A stretch of 64,000 nt of DNA from the NCBI RefSeq assembly GCF_019457885.1, contig NZ_JAHZST010000005.1:1-64000 (forward strand). Reading direction: 5' to 3'. Shown here in pieces: positions 1 through 8,600 of the stretch (positions within the stretch are counted from its first letter, which is position 1; each line of letters starts with the position of its first letter). This DNA is from Shewanella nanhaiensis. GTDB lineage: Bacteria > Pseudomonadota > Gammaproteobacteria > Enterobacterales > Shewanellaceae. The position numbers and the translations under genes are program-made. Under the pieces are notes generated by a model. It did no database searches. It saw only the letters and a list, made by a program, of their open reading frames with translations, and was not told the DNA's origin.

Positions 1-1
1 A

Positions 2-64
2 AGATATGTAAGGCATCAAGAAAAGGTTGAAAAACAGGAGCAGCCGCAATTAGATTTGAAGTAG
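2..64 (+). CDS. C-terminal fragment of an unknown protein, cut by window edge
   Basis: An open frame enters from the left edge and stops with TAG at 62-64, giving about 20 residues that end in EQPQLDLK. The charged, Gln/Glu-rich tail carries no recognisable domain, so no function is assigned. Two hairpins follow directly, and a third, bidirectional one lies before the convergent sdaA gene, as expected at the end of a rightward transcription unit. The frame is supported mainly by this terminator context. Confidence 0.5.
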   Translation, partial: RYVRHQEKVEKQEQPQLDLK

Positions 65-69
65 ACAAC

Positions 70-135
70 GCCCCCTTTTAGGGGGCTAATGCAAAGCCAC
101 CTTCTTCAGAAGGTGGATTCTTTACTTTATTTTTG
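70..135 (+). terminator. Two tandem hairpins after the left-edge gene
   Basis: The first hairpin pairs GCCCCC (70-75) with GGGGGC (81-86). The second pairs CCACCTTC (97-104) with GAAGGTGG (109-116) around a TTCA loop, and T-rich sequence follows to about 135. Neither has a perfect U run, but together they probably end the rightward transcript. Confidence 0.55.
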
Positions 136-144
136 CCGAACAGA

Positions 145-172
145 AAAAACTCGCCATTTGGCGAGTTTTTTG
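145..172. terminator. Bidirectional intrinsic terminator between the left-edge gene and sdaA
   Basis: AAAAACTCGCC (145-155) pairs with GGCGAGTTTTT (160-170) around an ATTT loop. There are T runs on both strands, so it can end the rightward gene and the leftward sdaA transcript (stop at 194). Confidence 0.85.
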
Positions 173-193
173 TTTGTAATTTTCAGTGATGGA

Positions 194-1570
194 TTAACAC
201 TCTACGATATTAACGGCCAAGCCACCTTTAGCGGTTTCTTTATACTTACTGCGCATATCTTTGCCTGTGTCCATCATGGTTTTGATCACTTTATCTAGGG
301 ATACTTTGTGGTTCCCATCTCCGTGCAGTGCCATTCTGGAAGCGTTAATGGCCTTAACGGCGCCCATGGCATTACGCTCTATGCAGGGAACCTGTACTAG
401 GCCGCCGACAGGATCGCAAGTTAAACCTAAGTTATGCTCCATGCCAATTTCAGCAGCATTTTCAACATGCTCAATGGTTCCGCCCATGATCTCTGTTAGG
501 GCTCCTGCCGCCATAGAGCAAGCTACGCCAACTTCACCTTGGCAACCGACTTCTGCACCGGATATAGATGCATTCTTTTTGTAAAGGATACCGATAGCGG
601 CAGCGGTTAACAGGTAACGACAACAGACTTCAAGATCCACTTCTTGAACGAACATATCATAGTAGCAAAGTACGGCAGGGATAATGCCTGCGGCCCCGTT
701 GGTTGGTGCGGTGACAACGCGATCACCTGCTGCATTTTGCTCATTCACCGATAGCGCGAACAGATCGACCCAATCCAATGCCGTTAGCGGATCGACGCTG
801 TTCTTACCTTCAGCTTTTAAACGGCGGTACATGGCGGGGGCACGGCGTCTTAATTTTAAGCCCCCTGGGAGGATCCCCTCTTTTTTGTATCCGCGCTCGA
901 CACAGTTTTTCATGGTTTGCCAGATAACCCATAACTGCTGCTTTATCTCGGATTCAGTGGCTATGCTCAGCTCGTTCTCCATCATCAGCGATGAGATACT
1001 TAACCCATTTTCTGTACAGAGAGTGAGGAGTTGAGTTGCACTGTTAAAGTCATAGGGGGCAGATTTTATCGGTGCGGCAGGGGATGCATCTTGGGCTAAA
1101 ATCTCATCTTGATCTAAGATAAAGCCGCCACCAACGGAGTAATAAGTTCGCTCGAAAATGCATTGGCCTTGGCGATACGCATAAAGCGTCATCGCATTGG
1201 CGTGGGCCGGTAGGCTTTTTCGTCTATGGTAGGTGATCCCTAATTCACGAGTAAAGGTGACTTTTGTGCCGTTGGCCATCAATAAGACTTCACTTCGACT
1301 GACCTCATCTAAGATCCCATCAATTGAGTCAGTATCTACAGTATCTGGTGCTTCGCCCATTAAGCCTAATATGACAGCTTTACCAGTACCGTGACCTTTA
1401 CCCGTTTGACCGAGCGATCCAAACAGCTCCGAACGCAACTCATCGGTTGTATCCAATAGGCCTGCTTTATCGAGATCTTCAATGAAGATGTTGCCAGCTT
1501 TCATCGGGCCTACAGTATGTGAACTAGAGGGACCAATTCCTATTTTGAACATGTCAAATACACTAATCAT
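194..1570 (-). CDS. sdaA: L-serine ammonia-lyase (serine dehydratase), iron-sulfur type
   Basis: Deaminates L-serine to pyruvate and ammonia in the cytoplasm using a [4Fe-4S] cluster instead of PLP. The 458-residue length matches single-chain SdaA/SdaB enzymes. The N-terminus (MISVFDMFKIGIGPSSSHTVG) is the family hallmark and includes the SSSHT substrate loop. The likely cluster ligands are Cys343 (in GCQGEVG), Cys385 (in CDPVGG) and Cys396 (in VPCIERN). The N-terminal half is the serine-dehydratase beta domain and the C-terminal half the alpha domain. The gene stands alone, divergent from nagZ, and ends at a bidirectional terminator. Which paralogue it corresponds to (sdaA or sdaB) cannot be told from sequence alone. 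Confidence 0.95.
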   Translation of the reverse strand: MISVFDMFKIGIGPSSSHTVGPMKAGNIFIEDLDKAGLLDTTDELRSELFGSLGQTGKGHGTGKAVILGLMGEAPDTVDTDSIDGILDEVSRSEVLLMANGTKVTFTRELGITYHRRKSLPAHANAMTLYAYRQGQCIFERTYYSVGGGFILDQDEILAQDASPAAPIKSAPYDFNSATQLLTLCTENGLSISSLMMENELSIATESEIKQQLWVIWQTMKNCVERGYKKEGILPGGLKLRRRAPAMYRRLKAEGKNSVDPLTALDWVDLFALSVNEQNAAGDRVVTAPTNGAAGIIPAVLCYYDMFVQEVDLEVCCRYLLTAAAIGILYKKNASISGAEVGCQGEVGVACSMAAGALTEIMGGTIEHVENAAEIGMEHNLGLTCDPVGGLVQVPCIERNAMGAVKAINASRMALHGDGNHKVSLDKVIKTMMDTGKDMRSKYKETAKGGLAVNIVEC

Positions 1571-1893
1571 CTTAAAACCTTTTCTGTTTTATTCGTTATT
1601 AGCACTATCTCTACGCGATTAAATTTCCCAGAGGTCAGTAAATAAAAAGGGAAAAAAGTCATGCTGTGTTAATCTACGCGGATAGTGTGGTTTTGTTTTC
1701 ATAAATTATCCCACACTTTTCCATTGGGCTTAGCATGAGTTTTTTTAATTTAATACTTCAGATTAGATAAGCTAAGCCATTTTAGTGATATGAGCTTATA
1801 TCATTGGGGACATTTATCCCCTAAATAATAAGGCGTAGTGCAAAATCTACTCAGCCAATTAATCACATTATTTTTTATATTATAGGAGGAGTT
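1571..1893. promoter_or_regulatory. Divergent sdaA-nagZ intergenic region with two inverted repeats
   Basis: This 323-base AT-rich gap must carry both promoters. It contains TGATAT-GAGCTT-ATATCA (1786-1803) and GGGGA-CATTTA-TCCCC (1806-1821), two adjacent palindromes that could be operators or a hairpin in the nagZ leader. I could not pick clear -35/-10 pairs. Confidence 0.4.
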
Positions 1894-2907
1894 GTGAGTT
1901 ACTTAATGCTTGATCTGCTTTCTACCCAAGCTTCTACAGAGGAACTGGCTCAGCTGAAACACCCTATGGTTGGAGGCGTGATCTTATTCAGTAGAAATTA
2001 TACTGATCGTCCGCAACTTGTCTCATTAGTCGAGTCGCTCCGCGTTGTTAGACCAGATCTTCTTATTGCAGTTGATCATGAGGGGGGAAGAGTACAGCGA
2101 TTTAGGGATGGTTTTACTCATATACCGGCTATGGGAGATATTCTTCCGTTTGCTGGTGGCGATATGATACTTGCTAAAAAATGGGCTGTAGAGTTAGGTT
2201 TTCTTATGGCTGTGGAGCTTTTGGCTTGTGATATTGATTTGAGCTTCGCACCTGTGCTGGATCTTAATCGTGTCAGTGAAGTGATAGGCAAGCGTGCATT
2301 TAGCTCTGAACCCAATGAAGTCATTGAGCTTGCAGGAAGCTTTATAGAGGGGATGCATCAAGCTGGTATGGCATCTGTTGGTAAACACTTTCCTGGACAT
2401 GGCAGTGTGGTTGCTGATTCTCATATTGCCCAACCCTATGATGAGCGCAGCAAAGAGGAGATTTTTGAGCTAGATATGCAACCATTTAGATCACTGATCG
2501 GCAAAGAGCAGCTCCATGGTGTGATGCCCGCACATGTGATCTATTCAAAGGTTGATCCAAATCCTGCTGGTTTTTCATCATTTTGGTTGCAAGATATATT
2601 ACGTGAGCAGCTAAGTTTTCGTGGAGTGATCTTCTCTGACGACTTGGGGATGAAGGGCGCCGGAGTTGTGGGCGGGTATAAAGCCAGAGCTCAAGCCGCA
2701 TTAGATGCAGGTTGTAATATGATTTTGATATGTAATGATGCCAAGGGAGCTACAGAGGTACTTGAAGAGTTAGCTTGGCCGACCTGTCAGCCTGAATATC
2801 CTGCTCAGTTGCTGAAACCTGATAGTAAAGTCGTTGCACATGCCCTTCAAAATGATGAAAGGTGGCAGCAAGCCAAAGTCCTTGCATCAACATTTTCAAC
2901 AGATTAA
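1894..2907 (+). CDS. nagZ: Beta-N-acetylhexosaminidase of peptidoglycan recycling
   Basis: A cytoplasmic glycoside hydrolase of family 3 that removes GlcNAc from GlcNAc-1,6-anhydroMur peptides during cell-wall recycling. The 337-residue length is typical of NagZ. The KHFPGHG motif is at 164-170, followed by ADSH (174-177), which supplies the Asp-His acid/base pair. The nucleophile lies in SDDLGM (about 248-253). The start is GTG at 1894, preceded by a strong AGGAGGA at 1884-1890, and no better ATG lies nearby. The gene is followed by ycfP, the same order as in enterobacteria, across a gap with an 11-bp stem hairpin. Confidence 0.95.
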   Translation: MSYLMLDLLSTQASTEELAQLKHPMVGGVILFSRNYTDRPQLVSLVESLRVVRPDLLIAVDHEGGRVQRFRDGFTHIPAMGDILPFAGGDMILAKKWAVELGFLMAVELLACDIDLSFAPVLDLNRVSEVIGKRAFSSEPNEVIELAGSFIEGMHQAGMASVGKHFPGHGSVVADSHIAQPYDERSKEEIFELDMQPFRSLIGKEQLHGVMPAHVIYSKVDPNPAGFSSFWLQDILREQLSFRGVIFSDDLGMKGAGVVGGYKARAQAALDAGCNMILICNDAKGATEVLEELAWPTCQPEYPAQLLKPDSKVVAHALQNDERWQQAKVLASTFSTD

Positions 2908-2920
2908 TTGTAACTAATAT

Positions 2921-2950
2921 TTGGAATATTGATTCACCTCAATATTCCAA
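2921..2950. other. Perfect 11-bp inverted repeat between nagZ and ycfP
   Basis: TTGGAATATTG (2921-2931) is exactly repeated in inverse at 2940-2950 with an 8-base loop. No T run follows, so it is more likely an mRNA-stability or attenuation hairpin than a full intrinsic terminator. Confidence 0.6.
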
Positions 2951-3000
2951 CAGTGCAACTTAGTTAAGGTTAATCTCCTAATTTTTTTATAGGTGACCCA

Positions 3001-3540
3001 ATGATCCTCTATTTACATGGCTTCGATGCAACCAGTCCAGGTAACCATGAGAAAATACGTCAATTACAGTTTATTGATAAAGACGTACGTCTACTGAGTT
3101 ACAGCACTTTACACCCAAAGCATGACATGCAGCATCTACTTAATGAAGTGAGTAAACAGCTAAAGTTAACTGATGACTCTGAATCTATCATTATCGGTGT
3201 CGGTTTAGGTGGCTATTGGGCCGAACGAATTGGTTATTTAAACGGTTTAAAATCGGTATTAATTAACCCTAATTTAACACCGCAAGATAATATGCTAGGT
3301 AAGATAGATAGACCTGAAGAATATTCGGATATTGCAAATAAGTGTGTGTCAGAGTTTAGAGAAAAGAACCGAGGTAAGTCTTTAGTTATACTTTCACGCA
3401 ACGATGATACATTTGATAACCAAGTCGTCAGTGGTGAATTAAGCCGCTTTTATGAAGTATGTTGGGATGAGGAGCAGCCTCATAAATTCCCTGTGTTAGC
3501 GAGCCAGTTGCCAAAGATCCAAGCATTCAAAAAGGCTTGA
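3001..3540 (+). CDS. ycfP: YcfP/UPF0227 family alpha/beta-hydrolase-fold protein
   Basis: A 179-residue alpha/beta-hydrolase-fold protein, close in sequence as I recall it to E. coli YcfP. Shared segments include YLHGFD near the N-terminus, [13 protein letters not shown] around residue 66, and IDRPEEY and REKNRG further on. At the nucleophile elbow the usual GxSxG serine is replaced (GVGLGG), as is normal in this family, so classical esterase activity is doubtful. It lies 93 bases downstream of nagZ in a conserved pairing. The biochemical role is unknown. Confidence 0.88.
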   Translation: MILYLHGFDATSPGNHEKIRQLQFIDKDVRLLSYSTLHPKHDMQHLLNEVSKQLKLTDDSESIIIGVGLGGYWAERIGYLNGLKSVLINPNLTPQDNMLGKIDRPEEYSDIANKCVSEFREKNRGKSLVILSRNDDTFDNQVVSGELSRFYEVCWDEEQPHKFPVLASQLPKIQAFKKA

Positions 3541-3548
3541 TTCAGTGA

Positions 3549-3571
3549 GTGCCGTATTATTACGGCGCTTT
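3549..3571 (+). terminator. Hairpin after ycfP
   Basis: GTGCCGTA (3549-3556) pairs with TACGGCGC (3561-3568), with one G-T pair, followed by TTTAATT. It is a modest intrinsic terminator for the nagZ-ycfP transcript. Confidence 0.6.
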
Positions 3572-3895
3572 AATTGCTAGCTCTGCACAAATATCGCTTT
3601 CCGCTGAAACTCCAGCCATTGAATATTACTCTCACTTTCCCTGCCTAATAATAGTTCTGCTAAAAAATAGTTTAAAAAATAAACTCTCATCTATGTTAAA
3701 TTGTAAAAGTTCTTATTACATTAATAATGAATTATATAGAATAAGAAACTGACAGGCATCCGAATGTAAGAACTTAAGATCGATATATGTCTTTTTTTTA
3801 GTTGAAAAGTCTACTTTTTGTTTTAAAATTGTATTTTGCAGTGTAAAGTAGCGCCCATGATTAATTTGTTACACAATGATACATAAAGAGAATTT
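3572..3895. other. AT-rich gap without a gene
   Basis: The roughly 320 bases after ycfP are AT-rich. The only open frame here (about 67 codons from 3549) has low-complexity composition, starts inside the ycfP terminator and lacks a ribosome binding site. I see no gene, but a promoter for the transcript ending at 3971 could lie here. Confidence 0.4.
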
Positions 3896-3971
3896 GGTCT
3901 AAACCAGACCGTACCATTTTGCGTATGTCGCCCGATGCAGCTAATTATTTTTTTGTTAGCTGTTTTTTTTT
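3896..3971 (+). ncRNA. Candidate small RNA 3' end: hairpin plus strong intrinsic terminator
   Basis: GGTCT (3896-3900) pairs with AGACC (3906-3910). CAGCTAA (3938-3944) then pairs with TTAGCTG (3956-3962) and runs straight into nine T residues (3963-3971). No protein gene ends nearby: ycfP stops 400 bases upstream and has its own hairpin. A terminator here therefore implies a short transcript starting in 3600-3890. The terminator is clear, while the RNA and its 5' end are inferred. Confidence 0.45.
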
Positions 3972-4038
3972 GCATGTTTTTTGCCCAATGGTGTGCTTTG
4001 GGTTATCTTCAGAGGAGGGCATTAGCGATAATGGACGT

Positions 4039-4404
4039 GTACCAATTGGTACAAAGATGTGATCGCTCAGCGAGAGTTTAGCGCCTCTGAGGTAAGGTCC
4101 TTAATTGCTCCTGCATTAATGACATTCACCACATCTGACCTCCAGGGATGGAGGAAATGTCTTATGTATGTCAGGAACATACAAGACCATGTAGTTTGCA
4201 ACGAGTGAGGAATATAGTTGTTCTACGTTTAAGCTCGTTAACACTGCATCAGAACCGCTAAGACTCGACTGTAAGGAGTGTTTTTGGCTGCCTACTTCTG
4301 CGCTGAATGAACTCACAAGGGAATAACCATTGTGTCATTCATTCGCCTTGAATTAGTTTGCCAAAAAAACTCTGAGCAGATCACTTTCTTATACCAATAG
4401 GTAC
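4039..4404. mobile_element. MITE-like element with about 32-bp terminal inverted repeats
   Basis: The left end (4039-4070) and the inverse of the right end (4373-4404) align over about 32 bases with only a few mismatches and indels. Both begin GTACC(A/T)ATTGGTA and end GTGATC(T)GCTCAG. The left tip is itself a 16-base palindrome (4038-4053). The 366-base interior has no credible gene but folds well: CCTCCA-GGGA-TGGAGG (4139-4154), and GTCTT/AAGAC plus GTATGT/ACATAC around a CAGGA loop (4159-4187). The architecture is that of a non-autonomous miniature inverted-repeat element. The right repeat ends five bases before the acylphosphatase start codon, so the insertion replaced that gene's leader. 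No second copy was seen in this window. Confidence 0.65.
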
Positions 4405-4409
4405 TAAAG

Positions 4410-4685
4410 ATGAAGAGAGTATTAATCAATGTGCAGGGCAAAGTGCAGGGAGTGTGCTTTAGGCGTTTTGCACAGTCTAAAGCTAACGAGTTAGGGATAA
4501 CGGGCTATGTAGTCAACAATGAAAATGGCTCGGTTAATATTCTAGCTCAGGGAGCCTACCCTGCAGTTGATAATCTGATTGATTGGTGTGATAAGGGCTC
4601 ACCACAAGCCCAAGTCGACAAAGTGTATGTTCAAGAAGATGAGGAGAATGAGATCTACCTCGACTTCTCAATTCTTCCCTATTAA
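4410..4685 (+). CDS. acyP: Acylphosphatase
   Basis: A small cytoplasmic enzyme (91 residues, normal family size) that hydrolyses carboxyl-phosphate bonds such as acetyl phosphate or carbamoyl phosphate. The acylphosphatase signature is present: GKVQGVCFRRFA near residue 9 with the phosphate-binding arginine, and GYVVNNENGSVNILAQG around residue 31 with the catalytic asparagine. Cys replaces the more usual Gly in VQGVGFR. The ATG at 4410 is directly preceded by the right end of the MITE-like element, so the weak ribosome-binding region (AGGTAC) belongs to that element. It is convergent with the csiV-like gene and the stop codons overlap by 4 bases. Confidence 0.92.
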   Translation: MKRVLINVQGKVQGVCFRRFAQSKANELGITGYVVNNENGSVNILAQGAYPAVDNLIDWCDKGSPQAQVDKVYVQEDEENEIYLDFSILPY

Positions 4686-5620
4686 AGCTCGTTGGCAACA
4701 TCTTTGAGCCTGTCTTTCGGTTGTTCCATCTTCCTGATCTGTAAAATCATTCCCATTTTGGGATGATCAAAATAGTGGATCTCATCGCTTCGGACTCGAC
4801 GATTCTGTGTCAAAGGGAAAGCATACAGAAAAGGGGTTACTTTATTGCCTTGCTCTACGGTTTCATTGAGATAGCTTGATGAGGTATCAATCTCTTTCGT
4901 TCCCTCCTCTCTAAGGTTTAGCGCAGCTTCTACATAAAGATAATGATTTAGGTAGATGTTAAGCGTCCCGTCAAGTTCCCACACGGGCTTTTGAGTCTTA
5001 CTATCAAAGCTAGTATCAAGAAAGTCAAACTGTGGGATGGTGAGCTCGGATTGATAGCTTTGAACCATCTGGCCATTTCCCTCAAATCGGTCGGAGAAGT
5101 CTTGGCCAGAATAGAGCCTCACTGGTTTTGCTTTATGCCGTGGCAGCATAGATTGTTGCCAGGTCATGTGGAGTAAACTCTTGTTGCCTGGCTCTCGGCT
5201 TATTTTACTCATGATCTCTTTAAATTGATTCTGCTCACTTGAAAGCAAAACCGGAGCACCACCAGGAATGCCATACTGCTCGGTTGCAGCAGCAATATTG
5301 ATAGGGATCTGTGTCGTGTGATTGACCTGAGCCGAACCTAACTGCTGATTACATTCATCAGCATTGATCGCCCAGTCACTGGATGAACACCCCTTTAAGC
5401 CTAGGCTTGCACCTGTGATATCGGTACTGAAAAGTGGCGAGATAAGATCAACGGCTTTTCTGGTGTTGATTAACGTGACTTGATCAGGACTTTTCTCCTG
5501 ATTGTGTCCAGCGTCTCGTTCAAACAGGTATACCTCGACTTCAAACCAACGTTCATCTTGAGCGTAAGCTTGAGTTATCGACAGCAGTCCCATTAGGGGT
5601 AGTAACGTTTTCTTTAACAC
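4682..5620 (-). CDS. csiV: CsiV-like periplasmic protein
   Basis: A 312-residue exported protein. From the GTG at 5620 it begins with a signal peptide (LKKTLLPLMGLLSITQAYA, then QDERW). The mature start WFEVEVYLFER is typical of the CsiV family, described in Vibrio as a peptidoglycan-binding activator of PBP1A. A longer frame reaches 5689 but lies inside the mfd coding sequence. The GTG is preferred because it gives the signal peptide and has GGAG upstream. It begins one base after the mfd stop, so the two are translationally linked. The family call is by recognition and moderately certain. Function in this organism is inferred. Confidence 0.72.
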   Translation of the reverse strand: MLKKTLLPLMGLLSITQAYAQDERWFEVEVYLFERDAGHNQEKSPDQVTLINTRKAVDLISPLFSTDITGASLGLKGCSSSDWAINADECNQQLGSAQVNHTTQIPINIAAATEQYGIPGGAPVLLSSEQNQFKEIMSKISREPGNKSLLHMTWQQSMLPRHKAKPVRLYSGQDFSDRFEGNGQMVQSYQSELTIPQFDFLDTSFDSKTQKPVWELDGTLNIYLNHYLYVEAALNLREEGTKEIDTSSSYLNETVEQGNKVTPFLYAFPLTQNRRVRSDEIHYFDHPKMGMILQIRKMEQPKDRLKDVANEL

Positions 5621-5621
5621 A

Positions 5622-8600
5622 TTAATCTCCAAGACGATGTTGTGATAATTGCCCCAAAAGCAATTTAACCAGCGCCAACCTATCTGCATGAGATTCAGCT
5701 GGAATAATGAATTTTAACTTACTCGGGCCGTCCATTCGATAGTTTTGTGGTTGGCTTTGCAGTAAACCGATAATAAAACCTGGATCGACACTGTGATCGT
5801 CGCTGAACTCTAAGCTACCACCTTTGGCATGCATCTCTATTTTTTTGATCCCCAAAGCTGTAGCTTGGTGCTTGTAAAGCGTTAACTCCATTAAGTTTTT
5901 AGTAGAGTCTGGTAGGAGTCCAAAGCGGTCGATTAACTCGACTTTTAATTCATCTAACGCTTGGGATGTTTCACTGTTAGCTATCCGCTTGTAAAGAGAG
6001 AGTCTGATATTCACATCATGGACAAAGTCTTCGGGCAGCAGTGCAGGAATGCGAAGATCGATTTCACACTGACGCCTTAGCATCTGGCTCAATGAAGGCT
6101 CTTTACCCTCTTTTAAAGATTTAACGGCATCTTCTAGCATCTCCATATAGAGGGTAAAACCAATTTTTGAGATATGGCCACTCTGCTCGTCACCTAAGAG
6201 CTCTCCGGCGCCGCGTATCTCGAGATCTTGAGTCGCTAGCATAAAGCCTGCACCGAGATCTTCTAGTGCGCCAATGGCTTCGAGACGCTTCCTTGCATCT
6301 TTTGTCATGCTCTTAGGATGTGGCGTCATTAAATAGGCGTAGGCTTGATGATGTGAACGTCCAACGCGTCCTCTTAGTTGGTGCAGCTGAGCGAGTCCAA
6401 ATTTGTCGGCACGCTCTATTACTATGGTGTTGGCAGATGGAATATCGATGCCAGTTTCTATGATAGTAGTACAAACTAAGACATTGAATTTTTGGTGATA
6501 AAAATCAGACATCACCTTTTCTAGTTCACGCTCTCGCATCTGTCCATGGGCGGTGATCACGCGGGCTTCTGGTAGCAGTTCACTGATCTCTGCAGCTCGT
6601 TTCTCGATGGTTTCCACTGTATTATGGAGAAAATAAACTTGGCCCCCACGTAATATCTCACGCAGCAGTGCTTCCCTAATCGCAGCATTGTCATATTCTC
6701 TGACAAAGGTTTTGACAGCAAGTCGCTTTGCGGGCGGAGTCGCAATGATGGAAAGGTCACGCATACCAGACATGGCCATGTTTAGGGTACGTGGGATCGG
6801 GGTGGCCGTTAAGGTTAAGATATCAACATTGGCTCTGAGGGCTTTAATCTTCTCTTTTTGGCGAACCCCAAACCTGTGCTCTTCATCAATAACAAGCAGG
6901 CCTAAGTTTTCAAATTTTGCTTCAGATTGTAGTAACTTATGAGTGCCGATAACGATATCGACCTTGCCACTACTCAGATCCTCTAATACACCTTTTTGCT
7001 CTTTTGCGGTTTTAAAACGCGACATGACCTCAATTTTTACCGGCCAATCGGCAAACCTATCCTTGAAATTTTCAAAGTGTTGCTGTGCCAATAGGGTGGT
7101 TGGTACTAAAATAGCGACCTGTTTACCGTCATTGACTGCAACAAACGCCGCGCGCATGGCGACTTCTGTTTTACCAAAACCAACATCACCACACACTAAT
7201 CTATCCATGGCGATAGGGGAGCTCATATCGGTTAATACGGCATTAATGGAGGTCTCTTGATCCACAGTCTCCTCAAAGGGGAAACTGTTACTAAAGAGAG
7301 CATACTCCTCTTGATCAATATGGCAGGCATCACCAGGTCTAGCTTGTCTTCTGGCATAAACATCGAGTAGCTCTACAGCGACATCACGTATCTTCTCAAT
7401 CGCTTTTTTCTTCGCTTTTGCCCAGCTCTCATTACCTAGCTTATTAAGCTGGGCCTCCTCATCGGGGCCGACACTATAGCGACTGATAAGATGCAGAGAG
7501 GAGACGGGAACATATAGCTTGTCTCCACCTGCATACTCAAGTTTAAGGTACTCAGCGACGAGTCCTCCAGTATCGAGGGTTTCAAGCCCTTGGTAGTGAG
7601 CGACACCGTGATCTAAGTGAACTATAGGCTGGCCCACTTTGAGCTCCGCCAAGTTCTTAATCAGGGCATCACTGCTTATCTGTCTCTGTTTATCTCGGCG
7701 CCGTGTTTGCGAGATACGGTGGCCAAACAACTCTGTTTCGCAGATAATGCTGAACTTAGCCCCTCTGGCTTTTTCGATAATAGCGCCTTTAGATAAAGGC
7801 GAGACAATAAGGCCTTGCTTGACTTTTGAGTCGACAAAATCATCTAGATGCTCGAACACTTGTGGCTTAAGATCTATTTTGGCAAATAGCTCAAGCAGTG
7901 CTTCACGACGCCCCTCTGATTCGGCGCTAAAGAGAATCCTGCCGCCTTGAGTGACATAATCTTGAAGCAGTGTCAGTGGCTGTTTAAGTTTATGGTTCGC
8001 TGTTAACTCTGGTAGTGATTCGAGCTTGGCATTACTGCCACTGTCTTGATTTTCACCTATTTTAAGCAGAGTTCTAGGGAACTTCTTAAAGGCGGAAAAA
8101 AGCTGTTCGGTCAGCAAGTATAATGATTTTGGCGGTAATAGAGGCCTAAGTGGATCGACGCGTCTGTCTTCATATCTAAGCTCTACTTCAGCAAGGTGTG
8201 CTTTTGAAGCGGCTTCAAGATCGCCAATGTTAACCAGTTGGGTCTGGACAGGCAGGTAATCAAATAGGCTCGCCGTTTCATCGAAAAAAAGCGGTAGATA
8301 GTTCTCAATCCCAGCGGGAAGTATTTTGCGGCTCACCATCTGGTAAACGGATTCTGGCTCTTTGACTATCACTTCAAAGTGACGTCGATACCTCTGTCTA
8401 AACCCTTCGATAGCCGCACTGTCCGTGGGGAACTCTTTTGCTGGCAATAAACGTATTGAGTCAATGGCACTGCTGGAACGTTGAGTTTCAGGGTCGAAAT
8501 GCCTTATCGATTCCACTTCATCATCAAATAGTTCGATACGATAGGGCTGATTTGATCCCATAGGGAACAGATCGATAATCGAGCCTCTTACGGCAAACTC

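Noticed and set aside
3549-3752. Rightward 67-codon ORF after ycfP
   Set aside because: It starts within the ycfP terminator, lacks a ribosome binding site and is low complexity.
4116-4316. Leftward 66-codon ORF inside the MITE-like element
   Set aside because: It lies wholly within the structured inverted-repeat element and shows no protein features. Treated as chance.
4021-4404. A CsrB-type regulatory RNA instead of a mobile element
   Set aside because: Only one or two GGA hairpins are present, whereas CsrB-type RNAs carry many. The matching terminal repeats favour a MITE-like element.
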